A stretch of 64,000 bases of DNA from Levilactobacillus tangyuanensis (GTDB lineage Bacteria; Bacillota; Bacilli; Lactobacillales; Lactobacillaceae). A program made the position numbers and the translations under genes. The notes beneath the pieces were generated by a model that was not told the origin of the DNA, did no database searches, and saw nothing but the letters and a program-made list of their open reading frames with translations. The DNA lies in NCBI RefSeq assembly GCF_003946545.1, contig NZ_RHOA01000002.1, forward strand, positions 1-64,000. Direction: 5' to 3'. The number at the start of each line of letters is the position of its first letter. The first letter of the stretch is position 1. Below, piece after piece: positions 15,743 through 25,169 of the stretch.

Positions 15743-17872
15743 CTAGGATGGCACATCGTTTAAAGTCCACGTTAATTTGGCTTCATAGTCGCCGTGAACG
15801 GCTGCGCTATTGAGTTCCAGCATCAACCCCTGGTCATCGTCCCAGTTGCCGGCAACATCGGTTAAATCATCACCATCCGTGGCCGTCCCGGTCCCAACGG
15901 TCGTGGCAACGTCCGTTATGGGGGTCTGGTCGCCACCATCAAAGTAGAACAGGTTTCCGGCTAACTTAGCCCCATCGGACCGTTTGAAATCCGTCCCGGT
16001 CACCTGTAGACTCCACTTGGCACCAGCCTCACGAGTGTCCAACACCTCAACCTGCCACCCCTTTAGGCGACGAACCTTCTGCTTCGTACCGGTCAGGGTG
16101 GTGTCGGCAAAGGCACCCGTGCCATCGCCAGTCTGCAATAACAATTGCCGGTTAACATCGATGGTATAAGTCACTTCGTTCGAAACGTTGCCAAACGGGT
16201 CTCCAACCACAAAGGTCAGCTGATTGCGCCCCGATTTTAGCTTGGCAGCAGGAACCGTTACCGTAAAAATCCCACTGTCATCGCCCTCGCCTTCAGGAAT
16301 TTGGAAGCTCGGCAGATCCTCGCCATTAATCTTAGGCTTGACGGTCATGTCAGAGTTTCCCAGACCCAATCCTTCCGGAATCACCACTAGCCCCCGCATG
16401 CTAACATCCTTACCCGCTTCGACCGCTGTACCTGAACCGGATAGTGAGAGAGCATACAATTCTAACGTTGGATTTAAGACCAGCGAAGGTGTTGAGGTGG
16501 TGACAACCCCGTTCACGGCAGCAAACGTGCTGACACTAGAATCGATCGGCGTGGCGCCCTTAACATCCTCCGCCTTCCCGGTGAAGGAAATCACGGCGGA
16601 CTTGTTGGTGTCCGAGAGGGCCTCCGTTAGCGTGTAATGCACCTTGTTATCACTGAGATCATCCAGGCTAACATCGGCAGTGGTCCCATCGCTATACGTA
16701 ATCTTGGCCGACTTGTAGTCGATATGATCGGGTAGTTGAATCTGAGCATCAACGTCCTTCCACGTCTGCTTTCCCTTGAGATAATCCAGTTGATAGTCGA
16801 CTTGCACTTGATGGGTTCCCATCAGGGATTCCCCGTCGCCGACGGTCTTGCCCGTCGTCGTATCAGTGACCTTGGTCTTAGCCGTCGCGTCGACCAATCC
16901 GGGAACCTCTTCAAAGAGCACTAAGTTATTTTCATAACTCTCACCAGTGGCCCCCGTGAACCCCCAGCGAACCTTGTTGGTTCCCTTAGGGTCAATCTTG
17001 GCGAGATCTAAAGGCACCGTTTGGGTTGTTCCCGTCTTTTCCTCGCCAGTATTCGGGTCCTTGTCATCAAAGGTGTACGTCATCTCCTGGGCCTTAGCCG
17101 ACCAGTTCAAGCTTAAATGATGCCACGCCCCGTTGGCTAGCATCGTGTAGTCCCCACTGATAACCCCTTCGTGGGCCTGCGTCGCATAGTAACCAACCCC
17201 ATAAATAGGAATGTAGGTGACTGTTCGGACCATCTCATAGGTTTCCGGTGCTCCTGGATAATTGCTGGCAATGTGTGGCCCCTTAATCGAAACGTCAAAA
17301 GAGTCCGCATCGCCAGAATTACCATAACTGGTCGAGTTGTTTAAATGCGTATCAAACTCCAGTGCCCAGCTATTTTGAATGGCCAATGAGGCAATGGTCC
17401 CCGGGTCAGTGTTCTTACGGTTGTTGTCGACGCCCCAAACCCCCAAGGTTTCACCGGAGATGGTCTTGCCGAACTTTGGCGAGGCCGCCAGGCCATTCTC
17501 GTCATTTTGGAAAACCAGTGCCATGCCGTCGGCGGCCTTTTTCCCGGTATTCCCAAAATACATCCACATCGAGGCCGAGTGATCCTGGGTTAAGTCGAAA
17601 ACGTTTTCATTAGTAGACCATAGGGCCCCGAATTGCTTCTTCCCATTGTTCACCCGCGCGGCCTGCGTCCCCTTGACGTTGGGATTGGTCACGTCGACCA
17701 CTTGGGCCTGGTTGTTACCTGCGGTTCCCGGTGTAAAAACATTCTCGAGGGCAATCCCTTGAGGGGCGGTCTTCAGTGCCTGGTCGTAGTCAGCATCGGC
17801 CCTGGCCACAGTGCCTCCTGCGCCCATTACCCCTAAGCTCACTAGAATGCCCAACCATACCTTCAGTTTCAT
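15743..17872 (-). CDS. Secreted WxL-domain surface protein with L-type lectin domain
   Basis: A 709-residue secreted protein. The signal peptide (MKLKVWLGILVSLGVMGAGGTVARADA) is followed by a legume/L-type lectin domain (about 35-285, with LEFDTHLN and WHHLSLNW segments), Ig-like/adhesin repeats (about 290-570), and a C-terminal WxL domain recognisable from WSLQVTG and the final LTWTLNDVPS. WxL domains bind peptidoglycan non-covalently, so this is likely a cell-surface adhesin binding glycans. ATG 17872 follows GAGAGGGGTGG; the longer frame to 17896 has no ribosome site. Unusually, no partner WxL/DUF916 gene lies beside it. Confidence 0.9.
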   Translation of the reverse strand: MKLKVWLGILVSLGVMGAGGTVARADADYDQALKTAPQGIALENVFTPGTAGNNQAQVVDVTNPNVKGTQAARVNNGKKQFGALWSTNENVFDLTQDHSASMWMYFGNTGKKAADGMALVFQNDENGLAASPKFGKTISGETLGVWGVDNNRKNTDPGTIASLAIQNSWALEFDTHLNNSTSYGNSGDADSFDVSIKGPHIASNYPGAPETYEMVRTVTYIPIYGVGYYATQAHEGVISGDYTMLANGAWHHLSLNWSAKAQEMTYTFDDKDPNTGEEKTGTTQTVPLDLAKIDPKGTNKVRWGFTGATGESYENNLVLFEEVPGLVDATAKTKVTDTTTGKTVGDGESLMGTHQVQVDYQLDYLKGKQTWKDVDAQIQLPDHIDYKSAKITYSDGTTADVSLDDLSDNKVHYTLTEALSDTNKSAVISFTGKAEDVKGATPIDSSVSTFAAVNGVVTTSTPSLVLNPTLELYALSLSGSGTAVEAGKDVSMRGLVVIPEGLGLGNSDMTVKPKINGEDLPSFQIPEGEGDDSGIFTVTVPAAKLKSGRNQLTFVVGDPFGNVSNEVTYTIDVNRQLLLQTGDGTGAFADTTLTGTKQKVRRLKGWQVEVLDTREAGAKWSLQVTGTDFKRSDGAKLAGNLFYFDGGDQTPITDVATTVGTGTATDGDDLTDVAGNWDDDQGLMLELNSAAVHGDYEAKLTWTLNDVPS

Positions 17873-18014
17873 CACAACCACCCCTCTCCGTCCCATAAAA
17901 TGTTGTGGGACTTAATCAAGTCGTCATCTTTCTCCTACAGGCATAGTAGCATATATTAAACTATCAATTGATAAAACATCATTTTTTGACGTTAATTCTT
18001 TGAATTTTGACTAC

Positions 18015-18043
18015 AAAAAAAGCCGCCCCTTATGGGGACGGCT
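18015..18043 (-). terminator. Terminator of prfC
   Basis: A stem AGCCGTCCCC/AGGGGCGGCT with one G-U pair, then a T-run on the minus strand, starting just after the prfC stop. Confidence 0.92.
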
Positions 18044-18049
18044 ACACTA

Positions 18050-19627
18050 TTATAATTTAGACGTTAGTTCAACATCAGGATACTTGTCCTTGAACCAGCG
18101 TTCTGCAAATTGATTTTCGAATAAGAAGAGTGGTTCCCCCTGGTTATCCTTAACCAACAGATTTCGGGACGACGACATCCGTTCGTCGAGCTGGTCGGGA
18201 TTAATCCACCGAGCCGTCTTCTTACCCATTGGTTCCATAATCACTTCCGAATTGTATTCATTCTGCATCCGGAACTGGAAGACCTCAAACTGCAGTTGAC
18301 CAACCGCACCCAGGATGTAATCGCCAGTCGAATACGAGGTGTACAGCTGAACAGCCCCCTCTTGAACCAGTTGATTAATCCCTTTGTGGAAGGACTTTTG
18401 CTTCATCACGTTCTTCGCCGTGACCCGCACAAAGAGTTCTGGCGTGAATTGTGGTAACTTTTCAAACTTGATCGACTGCTTGCCGGTGTAGATGGCATCG
18501 CCAATCTGGAAGTTACCGGTATCATATAGCCCAATAATGTCCCCGGCGACCGCCGTTTCCACATTTTCCCGGGTATCAGCCATGAACTCCGTCACGTTGG
18601 ACAAACGGAGTTTCTTCCCCGTCCGTTCCTGCATAACATCCATGCCGCGATCGAATTCCCCGGAACAGATCCGCACGAAGGCAATCCGGTCCCGGTGATT
18701 AGGGTTCATGTTCGCTTGAATCTTAAACACAAAACCTGAGAATTCTGGATCGGTCGGCTTCACTGTATCTCCAGCCTCGGTCGTGTGTTCGGCTGGCTTA
18801 GGCGCGTACTGGAGATAGGTTTCTAGGAATGTCTTGACCCCAAAGTTCGCCAAGGCTGACCCGAAGAACACGGGCGTCTGGTCCCCACTAGCAATCTTGG
18901 CCTCGTCAAAGTCGTTACCGGCCTCTTCAATCAATTCCATATTATCACGGGCATCTTGGTACCAGCCGTCGTTTTCCAAGTCGTTGGGTTCGGCGAGATC
19001 ACCCGCCTCGTCCAAAGGAAGGTATTGTTCGCCATCGGCATCGGCCCGGTACAGGGCAACGCGATGATGATGCCGGTCGTACAGGCCCTTCAATTCCTTA
19101 CCCATCCCAATGGGCCAGTTCATGGGATAACCCTCGATGCCCAAAACGTCTTCCAATTCGGCAATCAGGTCCATGGGATCACGACCATCACGGTCCAATT
19201 TGTTCATGAACGTAAAGATCGGAATGCCCCGCATCTTACAGATTTGGAACAGCTTCTTGGTTTGGGGTTCAATCCCCTTGGCGGAGTCAATAACCATGAC
19301 CGCAGAGTCCACCGCCATCAACGTCCGGTACGTATCTTCGGAGAAGTCTTCGTGTCCTGGGGTATCCAGGATGTTAATTCGCTTACCTTGATAGTTGAAT
19401 TGCATCACGGAACTGGTAACGGAGATCCCCCGCTTTTGTTCAATTTCCATCCAGTCGGACTTGGCGAAGTTGCCACTCTTACGAGCCTTCACGGTCCCGG
19501 CCTCACGAACCACACCACCAAACAACAATAATTGTTCCGTGATGGTCGTCTTCCCAGCATCGGGGTGAGAAATGATGGCAAAGGTGCGTCGTTTGTCGAC
19601 CGCTGGTGCTAAAGTTTTTTCACTCAT
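18050..19627 (-). CDS. prfC: Peptide chain release factor 3
   Basis: A 525-residue translational GTPase that recycles class I release factors from the ribosome after termination. GTP-binding motifs are clear: P-loop SHPDAGKTT (about 20-28), G3 DTPGHEDF (about 90), and G4 NKLD (about 142). Length matches the family. It is a single gene between the WxL-lectin gene and the small membrane protein, with its own terminator. The RBS before 19627 is weak (TGAGGAT). Confidence 0.96.
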   Translation of the reverse strand: MSEKTLAPAVDKRRTFAIISHPDAGKTTITEQLLLFGGVVREAGTVKARKSGNFAKSDWMEIEQKRGISVTSSVMQFNYQGKRINILDTPGHEDFSEDTYRTLMAVDSAVMVIDSAKGIEPQTKKLFQICKMRGIPIFTFMNKLDRDGRDPMDLIAELEDVLGIEGYPMNWPIGMGKELKGLYDRHHHRVALYRADADGEQYLPLDEAGDLAEPNDLENDGWYQDARDNMELIEEAGNDFDEAKIASGDQTPVFFGSALANFGVKTFLETYLQYAPKPAEHTTEAGDTVKPTDPEFSGFVFKIQANMNPNHRDRIAFVRICSGEFDRGMDVMQERTGKKLRLSNVTEFMADTRENVETAVAGDIIGLYDTGNFQIGDAIYTGKQSIKFEKLPQFTPELFVRVTAKNVMKQKSFHKGINQLVQEGAVQLYTSYSTGDYILGAVGQLQFEVFQFRMQNEYNSEVIMEPMGKKTARWINPDQLDERMSSSRNLLVKDNQGEPLFLFENQFAERWFKDKYPDVELTSKL

Positions 19628-19812
19628 AGTTTATCCTCACAAAAATTTATTTTCGGTTTAATTAATTTTAAGTCTTTTTATTTTTTACACAGCGCTTTGA
19701 TTTTAACACACTTGACCCAACAATTCACGGTTGCTACTAAGCCCATCCCGTAATTGGTTATTTCGTGGTATGATAGAGGAATGAAGTTTATCAATTAGAA
19801 ACGGGTGAAAGT

Positions 19813-20370
19813 ATGTCGGCTAGTTCTGAAGCCATCCTGATCGAAAGTTTGTTTGGACTGGGAGCACTGATTGTTATCGGTGGCCTAGTCACCTTGGTTA
19901 TCGCCCGCAAGCGGCAACAGACGCTGCGTTCGCCGATGACCATTATCATCTGTGGCGCCGGAATCGCCATCATCGCGATCCTGCTCAACGTCTTGATGTT
20001 TAAGACTTACGACAACGTGCGGCTTAAAAAAAATCAGTATTATGAAGCCACCAGCCTAACCAGCAACATGCGGCAATCGTTGGCTAGCTCGCGAAGCGCG
20101 AACCAACCGGTGGCACCAAACGACAAGAAGGCCAGTAAGAATGTGACCTATCTGGTTAAACATACCAATCAAACGAAAACGGCTCTTAAACGGGCCCAAG
20201 ATGCCCAACAACAGTTGGAAACCAAGCGTCATCCCGATATTCAACGCATTCATCGGGATTATCGGGTCGTCCTTCAAAGTTACTTCGATAAGATCGTCAC
20301 CGGCAAGGACGCGGATCGCTTAACCAAACACGCCTATCGGCAAGTGCTTCATTTCAATAAAAACGCCTGA
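19813..20370 (+). CDS. Small membrane protein with an extracytoplasmic or cytoplasmic helical tail, unknown
   Basis: A 185-residue protein with two hydrophobic segments (about 9-33 and 43-63) joined by a short basic loop (RKRQQTLRSP), followed by a charged helical region rich in Lys, Gln and Arg (about 70-185), possibly a coiled coil. No known family motif is visible. The stop codon lies inside a terminator stem. It stands between prfC and the teichoic-acid genes, reading convergently with tagF. By the positive-inside rule the loop is cytoplasmic and the tail would be outside. Function unknown. Confidence 0.75.
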   Translation: MSASSEAILIESLFGLGALIVIGGLVTLVIARKRQQTLRSPMTIIICGAGIAIIAILLNVLMFKTYDNVRLKKNQYYEATSLTSNMRQSLASSRSANQPVAPNDKKASKNVTYLVKHTNQTKTALKRAQDAQQQLETKRHPDIQRIHRDYRVVLQSYFDKIVTGKDADRLTKHAYRQVLHFNKNA

Positions 20371-20392
20371 GAGACAATCTCAGGCGTTTTTT
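20361..20392. terminator. Terminator after the small membrane protein gene
   Basis: A stem AACGCCTGAGA/TCTCAGGCGTT followed by a T-run; the stop codon of the plus-strand gene is part of the stem. It also faces the end of tagF on the minus strand. Confidence 0.88.
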
Positions 20393-20393
20393 G

Positions 20394-22418
20394 CTAACCA
20401 TTTTTCTGAATTTGTTGAATCACGTAGTTGACAATCTTCAGGGAACTTAACCCATCATCAATCGAACAGAAGCGCCGATAGAAGGCCATGAACTTCTTAT
20501 TGTCACTCATGTCTGGCGTAGCAAGCTTGTCGCCGATCAACGATAAGAGTTGATCTTCATTCTGGGCAATCTCACCGGGCAGGTCCTTCTCGTAATCGAG
20601 ATAGAAGCCCCGTAATTCATCCTTATACATATGATAGTCATAAGGATAGAACAGGATGGGCCGCTTCAAGTAAGCGAAGTCGAAGAAGACGGAAGAGTAA
20701 TCCGTAATCAACATATCACTAATCAAGTAAAGGTCAGAGATATTGGGGTGGTTGGAGAAGTCGAAGACCACGCCTTCGTACCCACTAATATCCAAGGCAT
20801 TGGAGATCAGGTAGTGCATCCGTAGGACCAGCACCGTGTCATCCCCATACTGCTTCCGAAACTCATCCAGTGAGAATGGCAATTCGAAGGTATACTTCCC
20901 CTTCTCGGCAAACTGGTTATCCCGATAAGTTGGGGCGTACAAGACCACCTTCTTATCCAACGGAATCCCCAACTGTTGCTTCAACGCAGTCACATCATCC
21001 GGCGTACTGTTAATCAGTTCGTCGTTCCGTGGATAACCAACCTTCAGGATCTGGTTGTTATAACCAAAGGCCGACCGGAAGATCCGTGTTGAATAGTCGT
21101 TAGGTGAAACCAAGGCGTCCCACCGATTGGCCTCACGCACGAAGTTCACGTGATACTTAGCCGTGGTTGTCCCCGGCATCGACACGTTTTCGATGTCCAG
21201 CCCCAACTTCTTCAATGGCGTCCCATGCCAAGTCTGGATGTAAGTCAGGTATTGTGGCTTCTTAACCCATGATGGGAACCGGGCGTTACTAATCCAGAAA
21301 CTGGCCTTCCCAAGAACCCGCACCCACTTAGAGGTCCGCCGAATGACATATGAAATATCATTTTCCTTACAGAAATGTTTCTGCGAGCGGTCAATGGACC
21401 AGATAAAGTTAAACCCGGGATACAGTTGTTTAAATAAGAGATAAATCGCATAAGGTGAATCACTGACCTGGCGTCCACCAAAGCTTTCAAAGACAATCGT
21501 TGGTTGGTCATATGGCCGATGACCCCGCCTGAATAACCGGCGCATGTAAACCAAGTTGGCCTTATCCATCAACGTGCTCAGGATGCGGGTTACCCCACCG
21601 ACCTTACCAGGAACGGCAGCAATTCTTTCGGGAACGGTTAGTGCGGCCGTCTCTTGGACGCGAATACCGTTATCATACCGTTTCTCAAGCATGACCAGCC
21701 GATGGCCAGCCGTAATGGTTTGCGTGACCTGTCCGGCCAAAGATTGGGACATAACGACTCGTTGCTCAAGGTCCTGACCATTCACGGTCGACCGAATGAA
21801 GAGTTGTTGCGTGGTATCCATGGCCAGGTCAGACAAGGGGATGACCCCTAGAAACAGCCCATGTAGGCTCATGTGAGTAATGGGCCATTCTGCCGTGCTG
21901 TCGGCCGAGGTGTTCTTTAACACCAGTCGCTGGTTTTCGATCGGCTGATTGTTAATCCGACTGGGACCAGTAATCTGAAGCTGATCGTCCTGCAAGTTAA
22001 TGGCCTTGATCGTGAATTCATTGTCGGCCTGCTGAGTATGCATATTGAAAACGGCCATCCCGTTGGCATCGCTATTAACTTGATAATAGCTGGTCAACGT
22101 CAGTTGATGCCGATCACTCAGGTATTCACTCTCGACCTGAATCAGCCCGCGAGTATGTTGTTGACGAAGGTTCAGATACATTTCCCAACTGAACTCGCTC
22201 TGGCTCCCTGCCTGGTACTGCAAATCGTTTGCATCCACCTTGATCCGCACAACGTCCGCACTAACGGCCTTGCTAATCGGAATCGTGAGAGAAGCCTGCG
22301 ATTGCTTTTCCAGGAAGGTGACGGCTAAATCGTCAAAGGGTTCCGGAACGTCAATGAGTTCCAGTTCCAACTCCTGTATATTCTTTTTATGATGTAATCC
22401 AGATAAAATCGCACGCAC
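20394..22418 (-). CDS. tagF: CDP-glycerol glycerophosphotransferase (teichoic acid polymerase type)
   Basis: A 674-residue enzyme that adds glycerol phosphate from CDP-glycerol to growing wall teichoic acid on the inner membrane face. The N-terminal 260 residues are a beta-rich domain; the catalytic Glyphos_transf domain follows, with the signature histidine regions TWHGTPLKKLG (about 403) and LRMHYLI (about 535) and the segment LITDYSSVFFDFAYLKRP (about 570). The start is GTG, 10 bases after AAGGAG. It follows the orphan TagE-like gene by 14 bases, with tagD further upstream. Whether it is primase (TagB) or polymerase (TagF) is not certain from sequence; length favours TagF. Confidence 0.88.
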   Translation of the reverse strand: MRAILSGLHHKKNIQELELELIDVPEPFDDLAVTFLEKQSQASLTIPISKAVSADVVRIKVDANDLQYQAGSQSEFSWEMYLNLRQQHTRGLIQVESEYLSDRHQLTLTSYYQVNSDANGMAVFNMHTQQADNEFTIKAINLQDDQLQITGPSRINNQPIENQRLVLKNTSADSTAEWPITHMSLHGLFLGVIPLSDLAMDTTQQLFIRSTVNGQDLEQRVVMSQSLAGQVTQTITAGHRLVMLEKRYDNGIRVQETAALTVPERIAAVPGKVGGVTRILSTLMDKANLVYMRRLFRRGHRPYDQPTIVFESFGGRQVSDSPYAIYLLFKQLYPGFNFIWSIDRSQKHFCKENDISYVIRRTSKWVRVLGKASFWISNARFPSWVKKPQYLTYIQTWHGTPLKKLGLDIENVSMPGTTTAKYHVNFVREANRWDALVSPNDYSTRIFRSAFGYNNQILKVGYPRNDELINSTPDDVTALKQQLGIPLDKKVVLYAPTYRDNQFAEKGKYTFELPFSLDEFRKQYGDDTVLVLRMHYLISNALDISGYEGVVFDFSNHPNISDLYLISDMLITDYSSVFFDFAYLKRPILFYPYDYHMYKDELRGFYLDYEKDLPGEIAQNEDQLLSLIGDKLATPDMSDNKKFMAFYRRFCSIDDGLSSLKIVNYVIQQIQKNG

Positions 22419-22432
22419 GATGGAAAAACTCC

Positions 22433-23317
22433 TTAGTAGTTAAAAATCAGCTGGTTCGGCATTTGCGGTGAAAAGGCCGCGTTGATTCCCAGATCCACGT
22501 AAAGACAGGTCTTGGGCGTCATCATTTTGTTCAGGACCTCTTGATAGAAGGCGTACAGGTTATTGAAGCGCCGGTAGTTTGCGTAGACCAACACGCCAAA
22601 GTAGGTTTCCGTCGTGGAAACAATCGATGTATGGTCAATCGCCTCTTCATTGGCCTTATCGCGGTCACGTTGCGTCATATTGGCAATGCTGGCATTCTGC
22701 TTGGCATCACCGAACTTAGTCGCTAGCATGGCCGAAGTGGTACTCAAATTATAGACCTGTTCCACTGGTCGGTCGTGTCGAACGAACCGCAGCACGGCCT
22801 CTCCCTTTTCATTCAGGAGGTAACTCGTTTGTGCGACCTCATCGTGAACCTTTTCGATGCCAATGACCTTGCCATCTAATCCATAGGTATCAATCTGGTC
22901 GAGTTGGTCACTGTGATACTGGCGAAGGACCATGGGTGTCTCATTGTCCAATTGCCGTAGCTCGGCCACCAGGTGTCCTGCTTGCAAGTAACGCTTGACC
23001 TGTTCCTCACTGTCCGCAAACAACCGCTCGTCAAGCTGGTCGAGTTGCGCCGCATTCCGTTCCTCAGCGGTTAACGCCAGCCCAGATTCCTGGCTGAATA
23101 AATCCGCCAGAGTCACCAATTTCACGTTGGCCACGGCCGCATGCTTCTTCACCAATCGGTTCAGGTATTCCCGAACCGTCCAGGTTGCGGCAAAGTCCAT
23201 GACCGTCACCAGTAGCGTGACGGGGACTTGCTCTTGCAAGGCCTTTAATAGCTGTTTGGAAAAATTAGGCTTGTGAATGCTATCTAAAGACGTCACTAAA
23301 AAGATAATCTGCTGCAT
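22433..23317 (-). CDS. Orphan protein resembling the N-terminal half of a TagE-type glycosyltransferase (tentative)
   Basis: A 294-residue protein I do not firmly recognise. It starts MQQIIFLVTSLDSIHKPNFSK, and the middle (IDTYGLDGKVIGIEKV, YLLNEKGEAVLRFV) resembles the repeated beta-strand meander found in the N-terminal half of poly(glycerol-phosphate) alpha-glucosyltransferases. The protein ends LIFNY where such enzymes would continue into the GT-B catalytic half, and no E-X7-E motif is present. It sits in a teichoic-acid cluster, 14 bases before tagF. It may be an accessory subunit or a degenerate transferase. Start follows GATGGAGG. Confidence 0.6.
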   Translation of the reverse strand: MQQIIFLVTSLDSIHKPNFSKQLLKALQEQVPVTLLVTVMDFAATWTVREYLNRLVKKHAAVANVKLVTLADLFSQESGLALTAEERNAAQLDQLDERLFADSEEQVKRYLQAGHLVAELRQLDNETPMVLRQYHSDQLDQIDTYGLDGKVIGIEKVHDEVAQTSYLLNEKGEAVLRFVRHDRPVEQVYNLSTTSAMLATKFGDAKQNASIANMTQRDRDKANEEAIDHTSIVSTTETYFGVLVYANYRRFNNLYAFYQEVLNKMMTPKTCLYVDLGINAAFSPQMPNQLIFNY

Positions 23318-23344
23318 TGCTTTGCCTCCATCTATGCCGATTAC

Positions 23345-23373
23345 GAAAAAATCCCTAGTCTGCGACTAAGGAT
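23345..23373 (-). terminator. Terminator of tagD
   Basis: A stem ATCCTTAGTC/GACTAGGGAT (with one G-U pair) and a three-base loop, followed by a T-run on the minus strand. It separates tagD from the downstream two teichoic-acid genes. Confidence 0.88.
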
Positions 23374-23383
23374 TGTTCTCACG

Positions 23384-23800
23384 CTACTCTTCTTCCTTCC
23401 AGTCGTCTTCTTCCGTCAAACCAAGATCATGCTTAATCTTAGTGGTTGAGATACCTTCAGTCCGTGGTAAGTAAACCACTTCACAATAATCTTTCAGGAA
23501 ATCAAACTTACCCTTCCAGTCGTCGCCCATAACAAAGATGTCGATATCATTGTCTTGAACGTCCTTAATCTTCTGATCCCAAGACTTTTCAGGAATCACG
23601 CGATCAACGTATTTAATTGCTTCAAGAATGTACTTCCGGTCTTCGTAAGAGGTGTAAGCCCGCTTACCCTTTTCGACGTTAAATTCATCGGATGACACGC
23701 AGACGGTCAAATCATCACCGAGTGCCTTGGCCCGTTCTAACAACCGAATGTGTCCTTTATGTAAAAGGTCGAACGTTCCGTACGTAATTACTTTTTTCAT
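23384..23800 (-). CDS. tagD: Glycerol-3-phosphate cytidylyltransferase
   Basis: A 138-residue enzyme making CDP-glycerol from CTP and sn-glycerol 3-phosphate, the donor for wall teichoic acid. The N-terminus MKKVITYGTFDLLHKGHIRLLERAK has the HxGH nucleotidyltransferase motif, and RTEGISTTKI is the second signature (about 113). Length is normal with an acidic C-terminal tail. Start follows AGGAGATTC. It is upstream of, but separated by a terminator from, the TagE-like and tagF genes. Confidence 0.97.
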   Translation of the reverse strand: MKKVITYGTFDLLHKGHIRLLERAKALGDDLTVCVSSDEFNVEKGKRAYTSYEDRKYILEAIKYVDRVIPEKSWDQKIKDVQDNDIDIFVMGDDWKGKFDFLKDYCEVVYLPRTEGISTTKIKHDLGLTEEDDWKEEE

Positions 23801-23922
23801 GTAGAATCTCCTACTTTATCTGGTTAGTCTCCCGGCCACTTGGGCAAGGGTGCTCGTAAAAATCCAATAACAAGTTAAATACTAGCATATTCAGCGGTCA
23901 CGTCAACTTGAAACCACAAACG

Positions 23923-25065
23923 TTAGTCTTTTCTTGATAACTTTTCTGCCGGAACTGCCACTGGCTTTTCCGGATGTTCCAATTGCCAAATGCTATAGAG
24001 GTATTGTACCACCGTCTTCACCACGGCATACAACGGCACAGCCAGGATCATCCCCAACAGGCCGGCAATGTTCCCGGCTGCCAATAAAATGATTATGATC
24101 GTTAATGGATGAATTTGTAAAGAACGACCAATGATGTTGGGATAAACCAAGTTACCATCAATCTGTTGGACCACAATGACCACGATGACCACGTAGATGA
24201 CCATATTAGTACTCATGGTAAAGGCAACAATCATTGCCGGTAAAATACCAATGTACGGCCCGACGTAAGGGATCAGGTTACACAGGCCCCCGAAGACTCC
24301 GAGGAGTAACGCATACTTTTCCCCGATTAGGAAGTAGCCAATGGCCGTGAAACTCCCGACGAAGACACACTCCAGAATTTGGCCGCCAACGTAGCGGGCA
24401 ATCGTGGCGTTCATCTTGCCGAGTAACTCTACCGTCTGATCGGCATGCTTAGCCGGCAGCCACTTTTGGATGGCCGGCATAAAGCGTTCGCCGTCCTTTA
24501 ACATGTAGAACAACATTACGGGCACGGTAACCACCGTAACGGTCACGGACGTCACAGTGCCAATGATTGTCCCAATACCGTTCGTTAGGCCACTCATGAA
24601 GCTCTCAGCGTACTTGGAGAAGGCACTTTGAATCTGAGTAAGATACTTGGAAAAATCAATGTTATGGAACATCGGCCGGTCAATGACCTTGGACAGGACG
24701 GATTCACTGGCATGGGCAAAGTCCGGAATGTTGCCAATCAAATTGGTAATCTGATTAACTAACCGGGGAACCACCCACATGCCACCGGCAACCAACACGC
24801 CGACTAATAATAGAAAGACGATGGTGACGGCCCCGGTTCGGTTGATCCGAAACTTCTTCCACCGAACCTTTTCCAATAACCGAACGATTGGGTTTAAAAG
24901 ATAGAAGAGCACCCCTGACAAGAGTAGCGGCGCAAAGATGGTGGAGAGAAAGACCCCAATCGGTGAAAACATGAAGCTAATCTTCGTACAGACCCAGATG
25001 ATCGTGGTCACAACCAAAATTTCCAATGACCAAAACATCAGCCGCGAATTTGCCACCCATTTCAT
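23923..25065 (-). CDS. AI-2E family transporter (PerM/YdbI family)
   Basis: A 380-residue membrane protein with about eight hydrophobic segments of the AI-2 exporter-like superfamily. The conserved region PYVGPYIGILPAMIVAFT (about 265-285) and the C-terminal GNIAGLLGMILAVPLYAVVKT are typical. Substrate cannot be inferred; members are annotated as autoinducer exporters or Na+/H+ antiporters. The start follows AAAGGAGG. It stands between tagD and ntdP, with the ntdP terminator upstream, so it is probably transcribed alone. Confidence 0.88.
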   Translation of the reverse strand: MKWVANSRLMFWSLEILVVTTIIWVCTKISFMFSPIGVFLSTIFAPLLLSGVLFYLLNPIVRLLEKVRWKKFRINRTGAVTIVFLLLVGVLVAGGMWVVPRLVNQITNLIGNIPDFAHASESVLSKVIDRPMFHNIDFSKYLTQIQSAFSKYAESFMSGLTNGIGTIIGTVTSVTVTVVTVPVMLFYMLKDGERFMPAIQKWLPAKHADQTVELLGKMNATIARYVGGQILECVFVGSFTAIGYFLIGEKYALLLGVFGGLCNLIPYVGPYIGILPAMIVAFTMSTNMVIYVVIVVIVVQQIDGNLVYPNIIGRSLQIHPLTIIIILLAAGNIAGLLGMILAVPLYAVVKTVVQYLYSIWQLEHPEKPVAVPAEKLSRKD

Positions 25066-25115
25066 GGCACTGCCTCCTTTCGCAAAACAAGTTTTTTTAT
25101 AGACACGTATTTTCT

Positions 25116-25149
25116 AAAAAAGGAGCCAGCCACGAATGGACTTGCTCCT
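25116..25149 (-). terminator. Terminator of ntdP
   Basis: A stem AGGAGC/GCTCCT with inner CCA-TTCG-TGG pairing, then TTTTTT on the minus strand. Confidence 0.85.
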
Positions 25150-25169
25150 GGTGATGCGGAAGACAACCC

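Noticed and set aside
17362-17613. Antisense frames inside the WxL gene and similar long frames inside other genes
   Set aside because: They lie opposite strong genes, have no ribosome sites and encode low-complexity Arg/Pro/Ser-rich translations typical of antisense frames.
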